A stretch of DNA of 64,000 bases, from contig NZ_CP019236.1 of the NCBI RefSeq assembly GCF_001955695.1, positions 4,836,001 through 4,900,000 on the forward strand. Reading direction: 5' to 3'. Shown piece after piece: positions 40,285-50,083 of this stretch; position 1 is the stretch's first letter; every line of letters begins with the position of its first letter. The stretch comes from Rhodoferax koreense (GTDB taxonomy: Bacteria; Pseudomonadota; Gammaproteobacteria; Burkholderiales; Burkholderiaceae_C). The notes below the pieces were generated by a model. The model did not search any database. It had not been told where the DNA came from and saw only the letters and a program-made list of their open reading frames with translations. The translations under genes were made by a program, and so were the position numbers.

Positions 40285-40738
40285 ACCGATCCTGCTCGTC
40301 GAAGACGACAAACGCGACCTCGAACTGACCCTGATTGCTCTGGAGCGCAGCCAGTTGGCCAACGACGTGGTCGTGATGCGCGATGGAGAACAGGCATTGG
40401 ACTACCTGCGCCGCGAGGGCCCGCACGCGGACCGGGCCGAAGGCAACCCCGCGGTGGTACTGCTCGACCTCAAACTGCCCAAGGTCAACGGCATCGAGGT
40501 GCTGCAGGCCGTGCGCGGCGACGCGGCGCTGCGTGCCATTCCCATCGTCATGCTGACCTCGTCGCAGGAAGAGGCGGATGTGCTCAGGAGCTACGAGCTC
40601 GGCGTGAACGCCTATGTGGTCAAGCCAGTCGCCTTCGATCAATTCGTGAGCGCCATCGCCGACCTGGGCATATTCTGGGCCGTGCTGAACGAACCACCGC
40701 CCGGCTCGCTCAAGGTCAGCCGGCGCGGCGAACCATGA
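40277..40738 (+). CDS. Single-domain CheY-like response regulator of phytochrome type
   Basis: This 153-residue protein is a receiver domain only, of the group that pairs with bacteriophytochromes (Rcp1-like): acidic pair VEDDKRD, phosphoacceptor in VVLLDLKLPKVNG, VMLTSSQEEADVLRSYELGVNAYVVKPV. The start is a TTG at 40277, fixed by GGAG exactly six bases upstream and by the fact that the protein then begins at the first strand. It overlaps the phytochrome gene by eight bases and the next gene by ATGA, so all three are coupled. It should take phosphate from His521 of the phytochrome. Confidence 0.93.
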   Translation: MLKPILLVEDDKRDLELTLIALERSQLANDVVVMRDGEQALDYLRREGPHADRAEGNPAVVLLDLKLPKVNGIEVLQAVRGDAALRAIPIVMLTSSQEEADVLRSYELGVNAYVVKPVAFDQFVSAIADLGIFWAVLNEPPPGSLKVSRRGEP

Positions 40739-43263
40739 AAAGCACCGCCGACCCACACGCCCCGCTGCGCGTCTTGCTGTTGGAAGACTCCGCCTTCGAC
40801 GCCGAACTGCTCACGGAAGCGCTGCGCGAGATCTACCCCAAGGCGTCGATCGACGTGGTGGCCAATGAGGCGCACTACCACCGGGCCCTGGTGCAGACCG
40901 CACCGGACGTCATCCTGTCGGACTACGAATTGCCCGGCTTTTCGGGGACCCAGGCCCTGTCGCTGGCCAGCCAGCTCGTGCCGCGGGTGCCCTTCATCTT
41001 CGTCTCGGGCATCATCGGCGAGGACAACGCGGTCGAGCTTCTCAAGCGCGGGGCCACCGACTATGTGGCCAAGGGGCGACTCGGCCGCTTGCCGCAGGTG
41101 CTCGAGCGCGCGCTGCGCGAGGCGGCCGAGCGCAATGCGAGGCAGACCGTCGAAGTGCAGCTGGACAAGGTGCACCGCGACTTCTCGGTCGTCGACAACC
41201 AGCGGCTCGCGCTCATCAACCTGAGCGACCGGATCCGCGACCTGGACGATCCGGTCGAGATTGCGTATGCGGCGGCCGAAACCCTGGCGCATGAGCTCAA
41301 GGTGGACCGCGCGGGTTACGGCATCGTGAACAAGCTCGCGGAGACCATCGACATCGCCAAGGACTGGAACGCGCCCGGCGTGAACTCGCTCGCGGGTCGC
41401 CTGCGGTTCCGCGACTACGGCTCCTACATCGAGGACCTGGCCCAGGGCCGCACGGTGGCGTTCGAGGATGCGCGCACCGATCCGCGAACGAAGGACACCG
41501 CCGCCGCGCTGGAGCGGATCAACGCCCGCGCCGTGGTCAACATGCCGCTCACCGAGAAAGGCAACCTCGTCGGCCTGCTCTACCTGAACCACGGCAGCGT
41601 ACGCGCATGGACGGACACCGAGATCGGATTCGTGCGGGAAGTCGGCGACCGGGTCCGCTCCTCGATCGCCCGGCGCGAGGCGCAGGCCGAACTCCAGCTG
41701 CTGGCGCGATCGCTCGAGAGCCAGGTGCAGCAACGGACCTATGAACGCGACCGCACCTGGGCGCTGAACCAGGACCTGCTGGGCGTGGCCAGCGTCGACG
41801 GCCATTTCGAGAGCATCAATCCCGCATGGCAGGCGGTGCTGGGCTGGCAGGAAGCCGAAGTGCGCGCGGCACCTTTGCGCACCCTGGTGCATCCCGAGGA
41901 TCTCGACGCCACGGATGCGGCCATGGCGGCGCTGAAGAACGGCGCAAAGACGACCCATTTCGAGAACCGCTGCCGCACCACCCTCGGCGACTACCGCTGG
42001 CTTTCCTGGACCGCGGTGCGCGACGACGGCCATGTCTACACCGTGGCGCGCGACATCACTTCCGAGAAGGTGCACGCAGCGGAACTCGATGCCGCCAAGG
42101 AACAGCTGCGCCAGAGCCAGAAGCTCGAAGCCGTGGGCCAGTTGACCGGTGGCCTGGCCCATGACTTCAACAACCTGCTGGGGGCGATCAAGGGCTGCCT
42201 CGAACTGATCCGCCGCCGCAACAAGGAAGGCCGGGCGCAGGACATCGACCGCTACGTCGAACTCGCCCAGGGTGCAACCGCGCGTGGCGCCGCGCTGACG
42301 CACCGCCTGCTGGCCTTCTCGCGCCAGCAGACGCTCGATCCCAAGCCCCTGGACATGAACCGCCTGGTGGCCGGCATGCAGGAACTGATCGCGCGCACCA
42401 TGGGCCCGGGCATCACGATGGAGGTGGTCGGCGCCGCCGGCCTGTGGACGGTGGAGGCCGATCCGAACCAGCTCGAGAATGCCTTGCTGAACCTGTGCAT
42501 CAACGCGCGCGATGCCATGCCGGATGGCGGCAAACTCAGCATCGAGACCGGCAACCGCTGGCTCGACGAACGTACCGCACGCGAGCGCGACGTATCGCCA
42601 GGCCAGTACGTGTCGCTGTGCGTGAGCGACAACGGTGTCGGCATGCCGCCGGAGGTCGTGGCGCGCGCCTTCGATCCGTTCTACACGACCAAGCCGCTCG
42701 GGCAGGGCACGGGCCTGGGGCTGTCGATGGTCTATGGGTTCTCCAAGCAATCGGGCGGGCAGGTGCGCATCTATTCCGAAGTCGGCAAGGGCACGATGGT
42801 CTGCATCTACCTGCCTCGCCATGCCGGCGAGGAAGAGGCGGCGGCCAAACCCGATGCGGTCCAGGAAGCCATGCCTGCACAGCACGGGCGTACGGTCCTG
42901 GTGGTCGATGACGAGGCCTCATTGCGCATGTTGCTCGTCGAAGAGCTTCGGGAAGCCGGCTACCGGGTGCTCGAGGCCGGCGACGGCGCCGAGGCGCTCC
43001 AGTTGCTGCAGACCGCAGGACGCGTCGACATGCTGGTCACCGACGTGGGCCTGCCCGGTGGCATGAATGGGCGTCAGGTCGCCGAGGCCGCACGTCTGGC
43101 ACGCCCGGGACTGCAGGTGCTCTTCATCACGGGCTATGCGGAGAACGCCGTGCTGAGTCACGGGCATCTGGACATCGGCATGCACGTGTTGACGAAACCC
43201 TTCGAGTTGAGCGTGCTGGTGCGGCGTGCCAAGGAGATGCTTGCAGATTCGCCCGGCCCCTGA
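40735..43263 (+). CDS. Hybrid histidine kinase REC-GAF-PAS-HisKA-HATPase-REC
   Basis: This 842-residue soluble kinase begins with a receiver (about 8-125; [23 protein letters not shown]), then a GAF domain (about 160-320), a coiled linker, a PAS domain (about 340-445; [24 protein letters not shown]), a HisKA with [11 protein letters not shown] (His476) and an ATPase domain (about 575-690; [22 protein letters not shown]). A C-terminal receiver (about 718-838; [23 protein letters not shown]) closes it. With a receiver at each end it can accept phosphate and pass it on, so it probably extends the light signal into a multistep relay. The final output protein is not in the operon. Confidence 0.94.
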   Translation: MKSTADPHAPLRVLLLEDSAFDAELLTEALREIYPKASIDVVANEAHYHRALVQTAPDVILSDYELPGFSGTQALSLASQLVPRVPFIFVSGIIGEDNAVELLKRGATDYVAKGRLGRLPQVLERALREAAERNARQTVEVQLDKVHRDFSVVDNQRLALINLSDRIRDLDDPVEIAYAAAETLAHELKVDRAGYGIVNKLAETIDIAKDWNAPGVNSLAGRLRFRDYGSYIEDLAQGRTVAFEDARTDPRTKDTAAALERINARAVVNMPLTEKGNLVGLLYLNHGSVRAWTDTEIGFVREVGDRVRSSIARREAQAELQLLARSLESQVQQRTYERDRTWALNQDLLGVASVDGHFESINPAWQAVLGWQEAEVRAAPLRTLVHPEDLDATDAAMAALKNGAKTTHFENRCRTTLGDYRWLSWTAVRDDGHVYTVARDITSEKVHAAELDAAKEQLRQSQKLEAVGQLTGGLAHDFNNLLGAIKGCLELIRRRNKEGRAQDIDRYVELAQGATARGAALTHRLLAFSRQQTLDPKPLDMNRLVAGMQELIARTMGPGITMEVVGAAGLWTVEADPNQLENALLNLCINARDAMPDGGKLSIETGNRWLDERTARERDVSPGQYVSLCVSDNGVGMPPEVVARAFDPFYTTKPLGQGTGLGLSMVYGFSKQSGGQVRIYSEVGKGTMVCIYLPRHAGEEEAAAKPDAVQEAMPAQHGRTVLVVDDEASLRMLLVEELREAGYRVLEAGDGAEALQLLQTAGRVDMLVTDVGLPGGMNGRQVAEAARLARPGLQVLFITGYAENAVLSHGHLDIGMHVLTKPFELSVLVRRAKEMLADSPGP

Positions 43264-43288
43264 GCTCGCACGGGCGGCCGTGATTGGC

Positions 43289-44209
43289 TCAGCCGAGCCG
43301 GCGCAGGGGAAGGCCGGCGCTGTCCATCTTCGAAAAAAGCACGGTGCCGTGGGTCGAGTCCGTCACGAACAAGGTGCTCCGCCGCTCCCCGCCGAACGCG
43401 ACATTGGTCGTCGACGCGCCAGACGGGCCCCGCAGAATCTGCACCGGTTCCGCCCGCCGGTTGAGGACCCACACGTAACCCAGGCCCGGATTGGCGATGA
43501 TCAGCCGGTCCGACTCGTCCACGGCCAGGCCGTCGGGTCCGCTGGGTCCATACGAGGTGAAGAACTGACTCACCTTGGTCACGCTGCCATCCTCCATCAG
43601 CGGCACGCGCCAGATGCAGTTGCCACGCGTGACGGCCAGGAACAAGACCCGTTCGTCCGCCGAAAGCGCCACGCCGTTGGGACTCGGCACATTGGCGAGA
43701 AGGACATCCAGCTTTCCTGTCGGTGAGAGGCGGTAGACGCGGCCGGTGGGATCGTGCAGACCGCTCTGCCCCTGGTCGGTGAAGAACAGATTGCCCTTCG
43801 CGTCGAACACCAGGTCGTTCACGCCCTTGAACCGTTCGCTGTTGCGCCGTTCGAGATACGGCGTCACGTTGCCTGTCGCCACATCGACGCGAACAAGCCC
43901 CTGCTTGTAGTCGGTCACCAGGAGCTCCCGCGCATTGAGGAACTTCATCCCGTTCGGCTCGCCGTCGTATTCGGCGACAAGACTCCATTCGCCCGCCGCA
44001 TCGATCCGGAAGATGCGGCCCCAGGGGATGTCCGTGACATAGAGGTTCCCGGCATCGTCGAACACCGGCCCCTCGAGAAACGAATCGACGGGCTGGCCAC
44101 CCCGGTTGGCATCGGCCCAGGCGCTGCGCACGCCGGTCCTGCGCCAGCGCTCGGGCATGCTGGTGAAGGTTTCGAGTTCACGTACCACAGGTGCTTGCAG
44201 AAAAAACAT
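43289..44209 (-). CDS. SMP-30/gluconolactonase-family lactonase
   Basis: This 306-residue six-bladed propeller has the expected metal ligands: the glutamate in LEGPVFDDAGNLYVTD, asparagines in VNDLVFDAKGNLFFTD and SPNGVALSADERVL, and the aspartate in PDGLAVDESDRLII. Members hydrolyse sugar lactones or related esters. It follows the Bug receptor after nine bases and is the last gene of a run of catabolic genes on the minus strand. There is no signal peptide, so the reaction is cytoplasmic. Confidence 0.9.
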   Translation of the reverse strand: MFFLQAPVVRELETFTSMPERWRRTGVRSAWADANRGGQPVDSFLEGPVFDDAGNLYVTDIPWGRIFRIDAAGEWSLVAEYDGEPNGMKFLNARELLVTDYKQGLVRVDVATGNVTPYLERRNSERFKGVNDLVFDAKGNLFFTDQGQSGLHDPTGRVYRLSPTGKLDVLLANVPSPNGVALSADERVLFLAVTRGNCIWRVPLMEDGSVTKVSQFFTSYGPSGPDGLAVDESDRLIIANPGLGYVWVLNRRAEPVQILRGPSGASTTNVAFGGERRSTLFVTDSTHGTVLFSKMDSAGLPLRRLG

Positions 44210-44218
44210 GGCGGTCCT

Positions 44219-45211
44219 CTACTGCTTTTCGATCTGGGCCGAAGCCGCCACCTTGCTCCACAGCTGGGTGTTGTCCGCCAGCATCCTGGCAAACGCCGTT
44301 CCGTCCACCACTTTGGGCACGGCGCCCAGATCATCGGCGAATTTCTGGATGTCCGCGCTGGCCATGGCCACGGCGATTTCCTTCTGCAGGCGCTGCAGTG
44401 TCGCCGCCGGCGTGCCTTTCGGCGCCCACAGGCCCGTGAAGTTGATGACGCCGTAGCCATGGATGCCGGCCTCCTCGAAGGTCGGCGTGTCCGGTGCGGC
44501 CTTCAGCCGCTTGTCGCCGCTGATGGCGAGCAGCCGCAGCTTGCCCCCCTTGACCTGCCCCATGACGCCAGGCGTCGATGCGATCTGGAAGTCGATGCTG
44601 TGGCCCATCAAGGCCAGGGTGGCTTCGCCGGCGCCCTTGAACGGCACATGGGTGGCGTCAAGCCGGGCCACGCTCTTGAGGGCCTCCGTCGAAAAGTGCG
44701 GTGTGGTGCCCGCGCCGCCCGTGCCGTAGTTGAGTTTGCCTGGATTGGCCCTGGAATACGCCACCAGGTCGGCCACGGTCTTGAAATTCGAATCGCCCGC
44801 AACCACCAGCGCCATCGGCGCAAAGTTGAACGCGGACACCGGCACGAGGTCCTGGTCGTAGTCCCATGGCAGCTTCTTGAAGACGTTGGGAAGAATCGAA
44901 TAGGTCGTGTCGTTGGCCATCAGGGTGTACCCATCCGGGGCCGAGCGGGCCACCTGCAGCGCCCCGATCGTGCCGGTGCCCCCCGCCTTGTTCTCGACGA
45001 TGAAGCTCTGGCCCGTCTGCTCGGTCAGCTTCTGCGCAATCCTGCGCGTGACCTGGTCGACGGCGCCGCCCGGCGGATAGGGCACGACGATCTTGACGAC
45101 CTTGTCCGGGTAGGCGCCTTGGGCCATGGCGCCGGCCGGAAGCGCGCATGCGACCGCGAGAGCGCACCACACGACAGTGGTGCGACGGGAAATTTTCAGG
45201 GGATGGTTCAT
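44219..45211 (-). CDS. Bug-type (TctC) periplasmic substrate-binding protein
   Basis: This 330-residue receptor has a signal peptide beginning MNHPLKISRRTTVVWCALAV and ending at AMAQ. The Bug core shows YPDKVVKIVVPYPPGGAVDQVTRRIA, SAPDGYTLMANDTTYSILPNVF, THVPFKGAGEATLALMGHS and TPTFEEAGIHGY. The ATG at 45211 is preferred since it starts the signal peptide and has GAGAGA upstream. The frame extends to an ATG at 45298 that overlaps the upstream receptor stop, so coupled initiation there cannot be excluded. Two Bug genes in tandem suggest different ligands for one pathway. Confidence 0.9.
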   Translation of the reverse strand: MNHPLKISRRTTVVWCALAVACALPAGAMAQGAYPDKVVKIVVPYPPGGAVDQVTRRIAQKLTEQTGQSFIVENKAGGTGTIGALQVARSAPDGYTLMANDTTYSILPNVFKKLPWDYDQDLVPVSAFNFAPMALVVAGDSNFKTVADLVAYSRANPGKLNYGTGGAGTTPHFSTEALKSVARLDATHVPFKGAGEATLALMGHSIDFQIASTPGVMGQVKGGKLRLLAISGDKRLKAAPDTPTFEEAGIHGYGVINFTGLWAPKGTPAATLQRLQKEIAVAMASADIQKFADDLGAVPKVVDGTAFARMLADNTQLWSKVAASAQIEKQ

Positions 45212-45294
45212 GTTTGTCTCTCTGTCGAGTTTGGCAGCCTTTCGAGCCGCCGATAGCCCGGCCGTCGGCCGGATGGAGGTGGTGTCTTCTTCGC

Positions 45295-46284
45295 TCATTC
45301 CGCCTTGAGGTCCAGGTCGCGGGCAAGCTTGGTGTAGGTGGCTACCTCACGCTCGACCTGGGCCGAGAAGGCGCTGCCGCAAGTGGTGTCGGCGTCCAGA
45401 CCGAGGCCACGCAGCTTCTCGGCGGCGGCCTCGCTCCTGGCAAACTCCGTGGCCACACGTTCCAGGGCCTTGGCCACCGGGGCCGGTGTCCCCGCAGGGG
45501 CCAGCAGGCCGTACCAGGCGTCGGCGGAATAACTGCCGCCACCGGCTTCGACGAAAGTCGGCACCTGCGGCAGAAGCGGCGAACGCCTGGCGGAAGCCAC
45601 GGCCAGCGCATTCACCTTGCCCGTCCTGATCTGCTGCAACACCGATCCCAGCGTGGCAAAGGAACTGTCCAGTTGCCCACCCATCAGGTCCGTGACGACG
45701 GGCGCGGCGCCTTTGTAGGGCACGTGGTTCAGCTTCAGGCCGGCGCTGCGTGCGAACATTTCGGTGGCGAAATGCCCGGAGCTGCCGACGCCCGCCGTGC
45801 CGGCGCTCACACTGCCGGGGCTCTTGCGTGCGCGATCCATGAATTCGCTCAGGGTCTTGACCGGCATACCCGGCCCCACGACCAGTACCGTGGGACTCGT
45901 CGCGACGGTGCAGATCGGCGCGAACGAATGCACAGCATCGAATTTCACCTTGCTGTACAGCGCCGGAATCATCGTGTGGTTCGTCGCGCCGAAGAGGAGG
46001 GTGTAGCCATCGGCGGGCGCACTGGCCACGGCTTGCGCGGCAATGATGGTGTTGGCACCGGGCTTGTTGTCGATGATGAACGGCTGACCGAGCGTGCGGC
46101 TGGCGTAATCGGCAAATGCGCGGGCCACCACGTCCGTCGGGCCGCCTGCGGCGAAGCCGACCACCAGCTTGACGGGCTTGTCGGGATAGGAGGCGGTCTG
46201 GGCATGGCCGGGGCTTGCCCACAACAGGCTGCCGGCCACGAGGCAGAGCGAGGAAACAAGGGATGGGCTGGGCGTGTATTTCAT
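45295..46284 (-). CDS. Bug-type (TctC) periplasmic substrate-binding protein
   Basis: This 329-residue receptor has a signal peptide (to about residue 28, GHAQ) and Bug motifs YPDKPVKLVVGFAAGGPTDVVARAFADY, APADGYTLLFGATNHTMIPALY, LNHVPYKGAAPVVTDLMGG and VPTFVEAGGGSYSAD. It lies 54 bases downstream of the cyclase gene and directly before the other Bug gene, all on the minus strand. No TctA/TctB membrane genes are near; Bug receptors commonly share distant membrane units. Confidence 0.92.
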   Translation of the reverse strand: MKYTPSPSLVSSLCLVAGSLLWASPGHAQTASYPDKPVKLVVGFAAGGPTDVVARAFADYASRTLGQPFIIDNKPGANTIIAAQAVASAPADGYTLLFGATNHTMIPALYSKVKFDAVHSFAPICTVATSPTVLVVGPGMPVKTLSEFMDRARKSPGSVSAGTAGVGSSGHFATEMFARSAGLKLNHVPYKGAAPVVTDLMGGQLDSSFATLGSVLQQIRTGKVNALAVASARRSPLLPQVPTFVEAGGGSYSADAWYGLLAPAGTPAPVAKALERVATEFARSEAAAEKLRGLGLDADTTCGSAFSAQVEREVATYTKLARDLDLKAE

Positions 46285-46338
46285 GTCTCGTCCTGGATGA
46301 AGGTTGCCGTGTTCACCGGCTTTGGGATGCGAAGGGTT

Positions 46339-47403
46339 TCAAACGGTGGCAACGGGGGTTGCCGGGGAGCCTGCGGCGCCTGGCAGCCGCAACGGTGGCG
46401 CGGTCAGCAGGAAGCGATGGCGGCCATGCGTGCGCAGCCACCTCGCCAGCGGCGTCAGCAGCCACAGTTCGCCGAGGTGGATGCCATTCTTGAAAAGGCA
46501 GTGCTCGTGCAGCGGAAGGCGTGGCCCGCGCAGCGGTGTCGGCGTGGTGAGTCGGGGCTCGACCAGTTCGACGGCAGGGTTGTCCGCCAGCAGGCAGGCC
46601 AGCCGGCTGTCCACGATCCAGTTCAACAACTTGGCGTCGCGGCCGTCCAGCCCCGTTCCGGTCTCATGCAGGCGCTCGATGTCCGGTTGCCGGTTCATGG
46701 CCAGCAAGGTGTCGGCGAAACCGGTGTGCAGGCACACCATGTCGCCGGGTTCGATGGCGATGCCATCGGCCTCCAGGATGCGCATGACCTGGTCGTAACC
46801 CACGGCCTGTCGCCGGCGGCCCAGGTGGTGTTCCAGATCGATCATCACGCCCCGGCCCTGCGCGCCGTGCTCGGCCAGGTGCTCGATGCCGAGCGCGCCG
46901 GCGTTGGGGCCCGGGAAGCGCGCCCAGTCGGCAACGGCATCGGGATCTTCGGTAGCGCCGTGGATTTCAACGCCGGCCCGGAAACCGTTGTAGAACACCG
47001 CTTCGGCATGTCCGTCACCGTCCGCGTCGAAACGGCTGCCCATGTGCGCCAGGCTGTCCCACTGCGTCGAATACTGCGTGTTCATGAGCAGCACCTCGTC
47101 GCACACCACGTCGGTGAGGTCCGTATCCTCGTCCGCGTAGGACCAGCAGAAGCCCTGCTGCCCCCGGCTTTTACCGTCTCGCAACGTGGAGAACTTCTGC
47201 ACGGGCAGGCGACGCGGATTGAGTGCCATGCCGCCGGGCACGTCGAGGGGCAGGGACAGGCAGAACGTCAGCCCCTCCCTTACCTCGGCAATGCCCTGCA
47301 ACACCTTGGCGCGATCGACCAGGTTCATGCGCCCACGTTGATCGTCGACGCCGAACTCGCCCCAGTTCGCGCCTGCGGGTGCATGTTTCCATCGGCGTGT
47401 CAC
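46339..47403 (-). CDS. Cyclase-family protein (kynurenine-formamidase fold)
   Basis: This 354-residue protein belongs to the metal-dependent cyclase/formamidase family. The metal site region reads NTQYSTQWDSLAHMGS, a variant of H-x-G-T-H-x-D in which the histidines are glutamines. The second half has YNGFRAG and later LHEHCLFKNGIHLGELWLL. The family hydrolyses amides or lactone-like rings. The start is GTG at 47403, ten bases from the dehydrogenase stop. It lies in an apparent operon with a hydroxyacid dehydrogenase and an RraA-type aldolase, so a ring-opening or ester-cleaving step in aromatic or heterocyclic breakdown is plausible. Confidence 0.82.
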   Translation of the reverse strand: MTRRWKHAPAGANWGEFGVDDQRGRMNLVDRAKVLQGIAEVREGLTFCLSLPLDVPGGMALNPRRLPVQKFSTLRDGKSRGQQGFCWSYADEDTDLTDVVCDEVLLMNTQYSTQWDSLAHMGSRFDADGDGHAEAVFYNGFRAGVEIHGATEDPDAVADWARFPGPNAGALGIEHLAEHGAQGRGVMIDLEHHLGRRRQAVGYDQVMRILEADGIAIEPGDMVCLHTGFADTLLAMNRQPDIERLHETGTGLDGRDAKLLNWIVDSRLACLLADNPAVELVEPRLTTPTPLRGPRLPLHEHCLFKNGIHLGELWLLTPLARWLRTHGRHRFLLTAPPLRLPGAAGSPATPVATV

Positions 47404-47412
47404 GGCAGCCCC

Positions 47413-48339
47413 TCAGGCGTGGGCCGGCTGGCGGCTCAGGACTTCGAGCGCATTCTTCACCGCTGCGACGCCCATATTCACGTAGGCATCGCTGGTCACG
47501 CCACCGATGTGCGGGCTCAGCACGAATCCCTTTTGTCCCTGGAAAGGGTGCCCGGCCGTCATCGGCTCGACGGCAAAGCTGTCGAGGCCTGCGCACATCA
47601 CCTGTCCGGACTGCACCGCCGACAACAGGGCGGATTCGTCGATCAGTCCGCCCCTGGCCGTGTTGACCACGATCACGCCCCCCTTGCATTGCGCCAGGGT
47701 CTTGGCGTTGAGCAATCCCCGGTTCTCTTCCGTGAGCGGGCAATGCAGCGAGATCGCATCGGCGCGCTCCCAGATCGCCGGCAACTCGACCCGTTCGATG
47801 TAGTCCGGCAGTTCCTTGGCGAACGGATCGAAACCGATCACCCTCATACCCAGCGCGTCGGCCATGCGTGCGAAGCGCAGCCCGATGGCGCCCAGTCCGA
47901 TCAGGCCGACCGTGCGACCGCCGAGCTCGACGCTCTTGTGCGTCGCCTTGTCCCAATGGCCCGCATGCATGCGGGCGTCGAGCGTGACAACGGACTTGGT
48001 ACAAGCGAGCAGCAGCGCCAGGGCCTGCTCCGCCACGGCGGCCGCGTTGGCGCCGGCGGCCGCGACCACGGCGATGCCACGTGCCTTGGCCGCGACCTTG
48101 TCGATGGTGTCGGTGCCGCTGCCATGCTTGGAGATGACCTTGAGCGCGGGGGCTGCATCCATTGCCGTGGCGCCGATACGGCTGTAGCGCATGATGACGG
48201 CCTCGGGGTTGTGGACACGGCACAGTTCAACGATGTCGTCCTCGGAGGGCGTCTTGCCGGCGAAGATCACGTCATGGCCTTCGAGCAGCGCCATGGCCTG
48301 CGGCGCCAGGTCGGCGCCGGTCACGAGGAAGGTACTCAC
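47413..48339 (-). CDS. D-2-hydroxyacid dehydrogenase
   Basis: This 308-residue protein has the NAD-binding motif VGLIGLGAIGLRFARMADALG near residue 145 and the catalytic trio: Arg in VNTARGGLID, Glu in FAVEPM and His in LSPHIGGVTSDA. It reduces a 2-oxoacid or oxidises a D-2-hydroxyacid with NAD(P). The start GTG overlaps the stop of the RraA-like gene (48336-48339) and has AAGGAGAG upstream, so the two are coupled. The longer open frame upstream is the RraA gene in another register. Confidence 0.93.
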   Translation of the reverse strand: MSTFLVTGADLAPQAMALLEGHDVIFAGKTPSEDDIVELCRVHNPEAVIMRYSRIGATAMDAAPALKVISKHGSGTDTIDKVAAKARGIAVVAAAGANAAAVAEQALALLLACTKSVVTLDARMHAGHWDKATHKSVELGGRTVGLIGLGAIGLRFARMADALGMRVIGFDPFAKELPDYIERVELPAIWERADAISLHCPLTEENRGLLNAKTLAQCKGGVIVVNTARGGLIDESALLSAVQSGQVMCAGLDSFAVEPMTAGHPFQGQKGFVLSPHIGGVTSDAYVNMGVAAVKNALEVLSRQPAHA

Positions 48340-49025
48340 AGGGACTCTCCTTCCTGCAGCACGCCGGCGCTGCGCAAGGCCGCCGTCAGCCACTTGGCGG
48401 CGGTGTCTCCGGTCTTGATCGCGGCGATGCGCGCGGCCTCGTCCTTGACCTTCTTGCTGGCGAGCGGCAGCAGGGCTTCGATCTTTTCGCGCTCCACCAC
48501 CACGACACCGTCCGCGTCGCCGATCACGAAGTCGCCCGGGTACACCGTGACACCGCCGACGCACACCGGGTGGCCGATGCGGCCGCCAACGTTCTTCGTC
48601 GGGCCGTTGGGGTTGGTGCCCACGGAGAACACCGGATAGTCCATCTCGTCGATCTCGAGACTGTCGCGCGCGGCGCCATCGAGTACCACGCCGGCGATAC
48701 CGAGTTGCCGGCAGGCGGTCATCATGATCGTGCCCATCAGCGCCGAAGTCTGGTCGCCCTTGCCATCAACCACCAGCACGTCGCCGGGCTTGGCCAGGGC
48801 GATGGCGGCATGGATCATGAGGTTGTCGCCTGGACGAACCTCCACGGTGATCGCCGTACCGGCCAGTTTCATGCGCGGGTGCAGCGGCTTGATGCGGCCA
48901 TGCATGGCGCCACGGCGGCCGGCCACGTCGGCCAGGATCGCGGGCTGGAATTCGGCGGCTTGCTTGACGATGTCGGCGGGGACGCGGGCAAAGTCGCGAA
49001 TGATGTCGGGAAGGTTGTTGCTCAT
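48336..49025 (-). CDS. RraA-family aldolase/decarboxylase
   Basis: This 229-residue protein has the RraA/HMG-CHA aldolase fold: KLAGTAITVEVRPGDNLMIHAAIALAKPGDVLVVDGKGDQTSALMG and the metal/substrate site GIAGVVLDGAARD with its R-D pair, then VGGVTVYPGDFVIGDADGVVVV. The family cleaves 4-hydroxy-4-methyl- or 4-carboxy-4-hydroxy-2-oxoadipate to pyruvate plus a keto acid, or decarboxylates oxaloacetate. Coupling to a hydroxyacid dehydrogenase and nearness to a LigI-like amidohydrolase favour this catabolic role over RNase E regulation. Confidence 0.88.
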   Translation of the reverse strand: MSNNLPDIIRDFARVPADIVKQAAEFQPAILADVAGRRGAMHGRIKPLHPRMKLAGTAITVEVRPGDNLMIHAAIALAKPGDVLVVDGKGDQTSALMGTIMMTACRQLGIAGVVLDGAARDSLEIDEMDYPVFSVGTNPNGPTKNVGGRIGHPVCVGGVTVYPGDFVIGDADGVVVVEREKIEALLPLASKKVKDEAARIAAIKTGDTAAKWLTAALRSAGVLQEGESL

Positions 49026-49075
49026 GAAGCGCTTTCAGGTAGGTGAAGGGAAGAAAGAGAAGCTCATCGAGGCGA

Positions 49076-50062
49076 TCAGTCCGCCTTGATGCCGGCCGCC
49101 TTGATGACCTTGGCCCACTTGGCGAGGTCGGCCTTCTGGGTGTCGGCGAGCTGCTGCGGCGTGCTGCCGACCAGGGTGACCCCGAGCTTGTCGGCCATGG
49201 CGACGATCTCCGGGTCCTTGAGAATGCGCACGATCTCGGTGTGCAGCCGCTGCACCACGGCCGTGGGCGTGCCTGCTGGTGCGTAGACCGCCTGCCATTG
49301 TTCGACGGTGAAATCCTTGAAACCGGCCTGCGCCATGGTGGGCACCGCGGGCAACGCCTTGAGCGGTTCGGCCGAGGTCACGGCCAGGGCCTTGAGACGG
49401 CCGCTCTGGATATGGGGCAGCGCGGCGGCGACGGGCGCGAACATGAAGCTCACGTGGCCGGCCAGCACGTCCTGGATGGCCGGCGTGTCGCCCTTGTAGG
49501 GCACATGGGTCATCCTCGCGCCGGTCTGAAGGCCAAGCAGTTCTCCCTGCATCTGCAGGATGGTCCCGCCGCCGCCGGAGGCGAACGACAGGCTGTCCGG
49601 CGCGGCCTTGGCCTGGGCGACCAGATCGGCGACGGTCTTGAAAGGCACGGCAGACCCCGTCACCAGCACATGCCGGATGTTGCCGATCAGCGTGATCGGC
49701 TCGAAGGCCTTGACGGCGTCGTACTGCATCTGCGGCACGAGACTGGGCACGATGGCTTGCGGTCCGATGGAGGTACCGAGCAAGGCGTAGCCGTCCGGCG
49801 CGGCGCGGGCGACGAAGGCCGAACCGATGGTGCCGGTCGCACCGGCCTTGTTGTCGACGATGACGGTGGTCCCGAGCGCCGACCCCAGGCGCAGCGCAAT
49901 GGCCCGCCCCAGAATGTCGGTGGTACCGCCGGGTGGATAGGGAACGACCCAGGTGATGGGTTTGCCGGTCGGCCAGTTGCCCTGCGCCGACACTGGCGCG
50001 GCGACCAGCGCGATGGCAGACAGGGCAGCGGCGCACCAGGCGCGGCGATGCAGGGAAACCAT
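49076..50062 (-). CDS. Bug-type (TctC) periplasmic substrate-binding protein
   Basis: This 328-residue receptor has a signal peptide (to about residue 27, VSAQ) and Bug motifs KPITWVVPYPPGGTTDILGRAIA, APDGYALLGTSIGPQAIVPSLV, MTHVPYKGDTPAIQDVLAGHV and VPTMAQAGFKDFTVE. It lies between the amidohydrolase gene (22 bases) and the RraA-like gene (50 bases) on one strand, so it probably supplies the substrate of this operon. Confidence 0.92.
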   Translation of the reverse strand: MVSLHRRAWCAAALSAIALVAAPVSAQGNWPTGKPITWVVPYPPGGTTDILGRAIALRLGSALGTTVIVDNKAGATGTIGSAFVARAAPDGYALLGTSIGPQAIVPSLVPQMQYDAVKAFEPITLIGNIRHVLVTGSAVPFKTVADLVAQAKAAPDSLSFASGGGGTILQMQGELLGLQTGARMTHVPYKGDTPAIQDVLAGHVSFMFAPVAAALPHIQSGRLKALAVTSAEPLKALPAVPTMAQAGFKDFTVEQWQAVYAPAGTPTAVVQRLHTEIVRILKDPEIVAMADKLGVTLVGSTPQQLADTQKADLAKWAKVIKAAGIKAD

Positions 50063-50083
50063 GGTGATTCCTTCGTTGAAAAG

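Noticed and set aside
45148..48639. 1163-codon plus-strand open frame
   Set aside because: It runs antisense to Bug, cyclase, dehydrogenase and RraA-like genes whose motifs are intact. High GC makes long antisense frames common, and the translation is low in family motifs and rich in H, Q, R and G.
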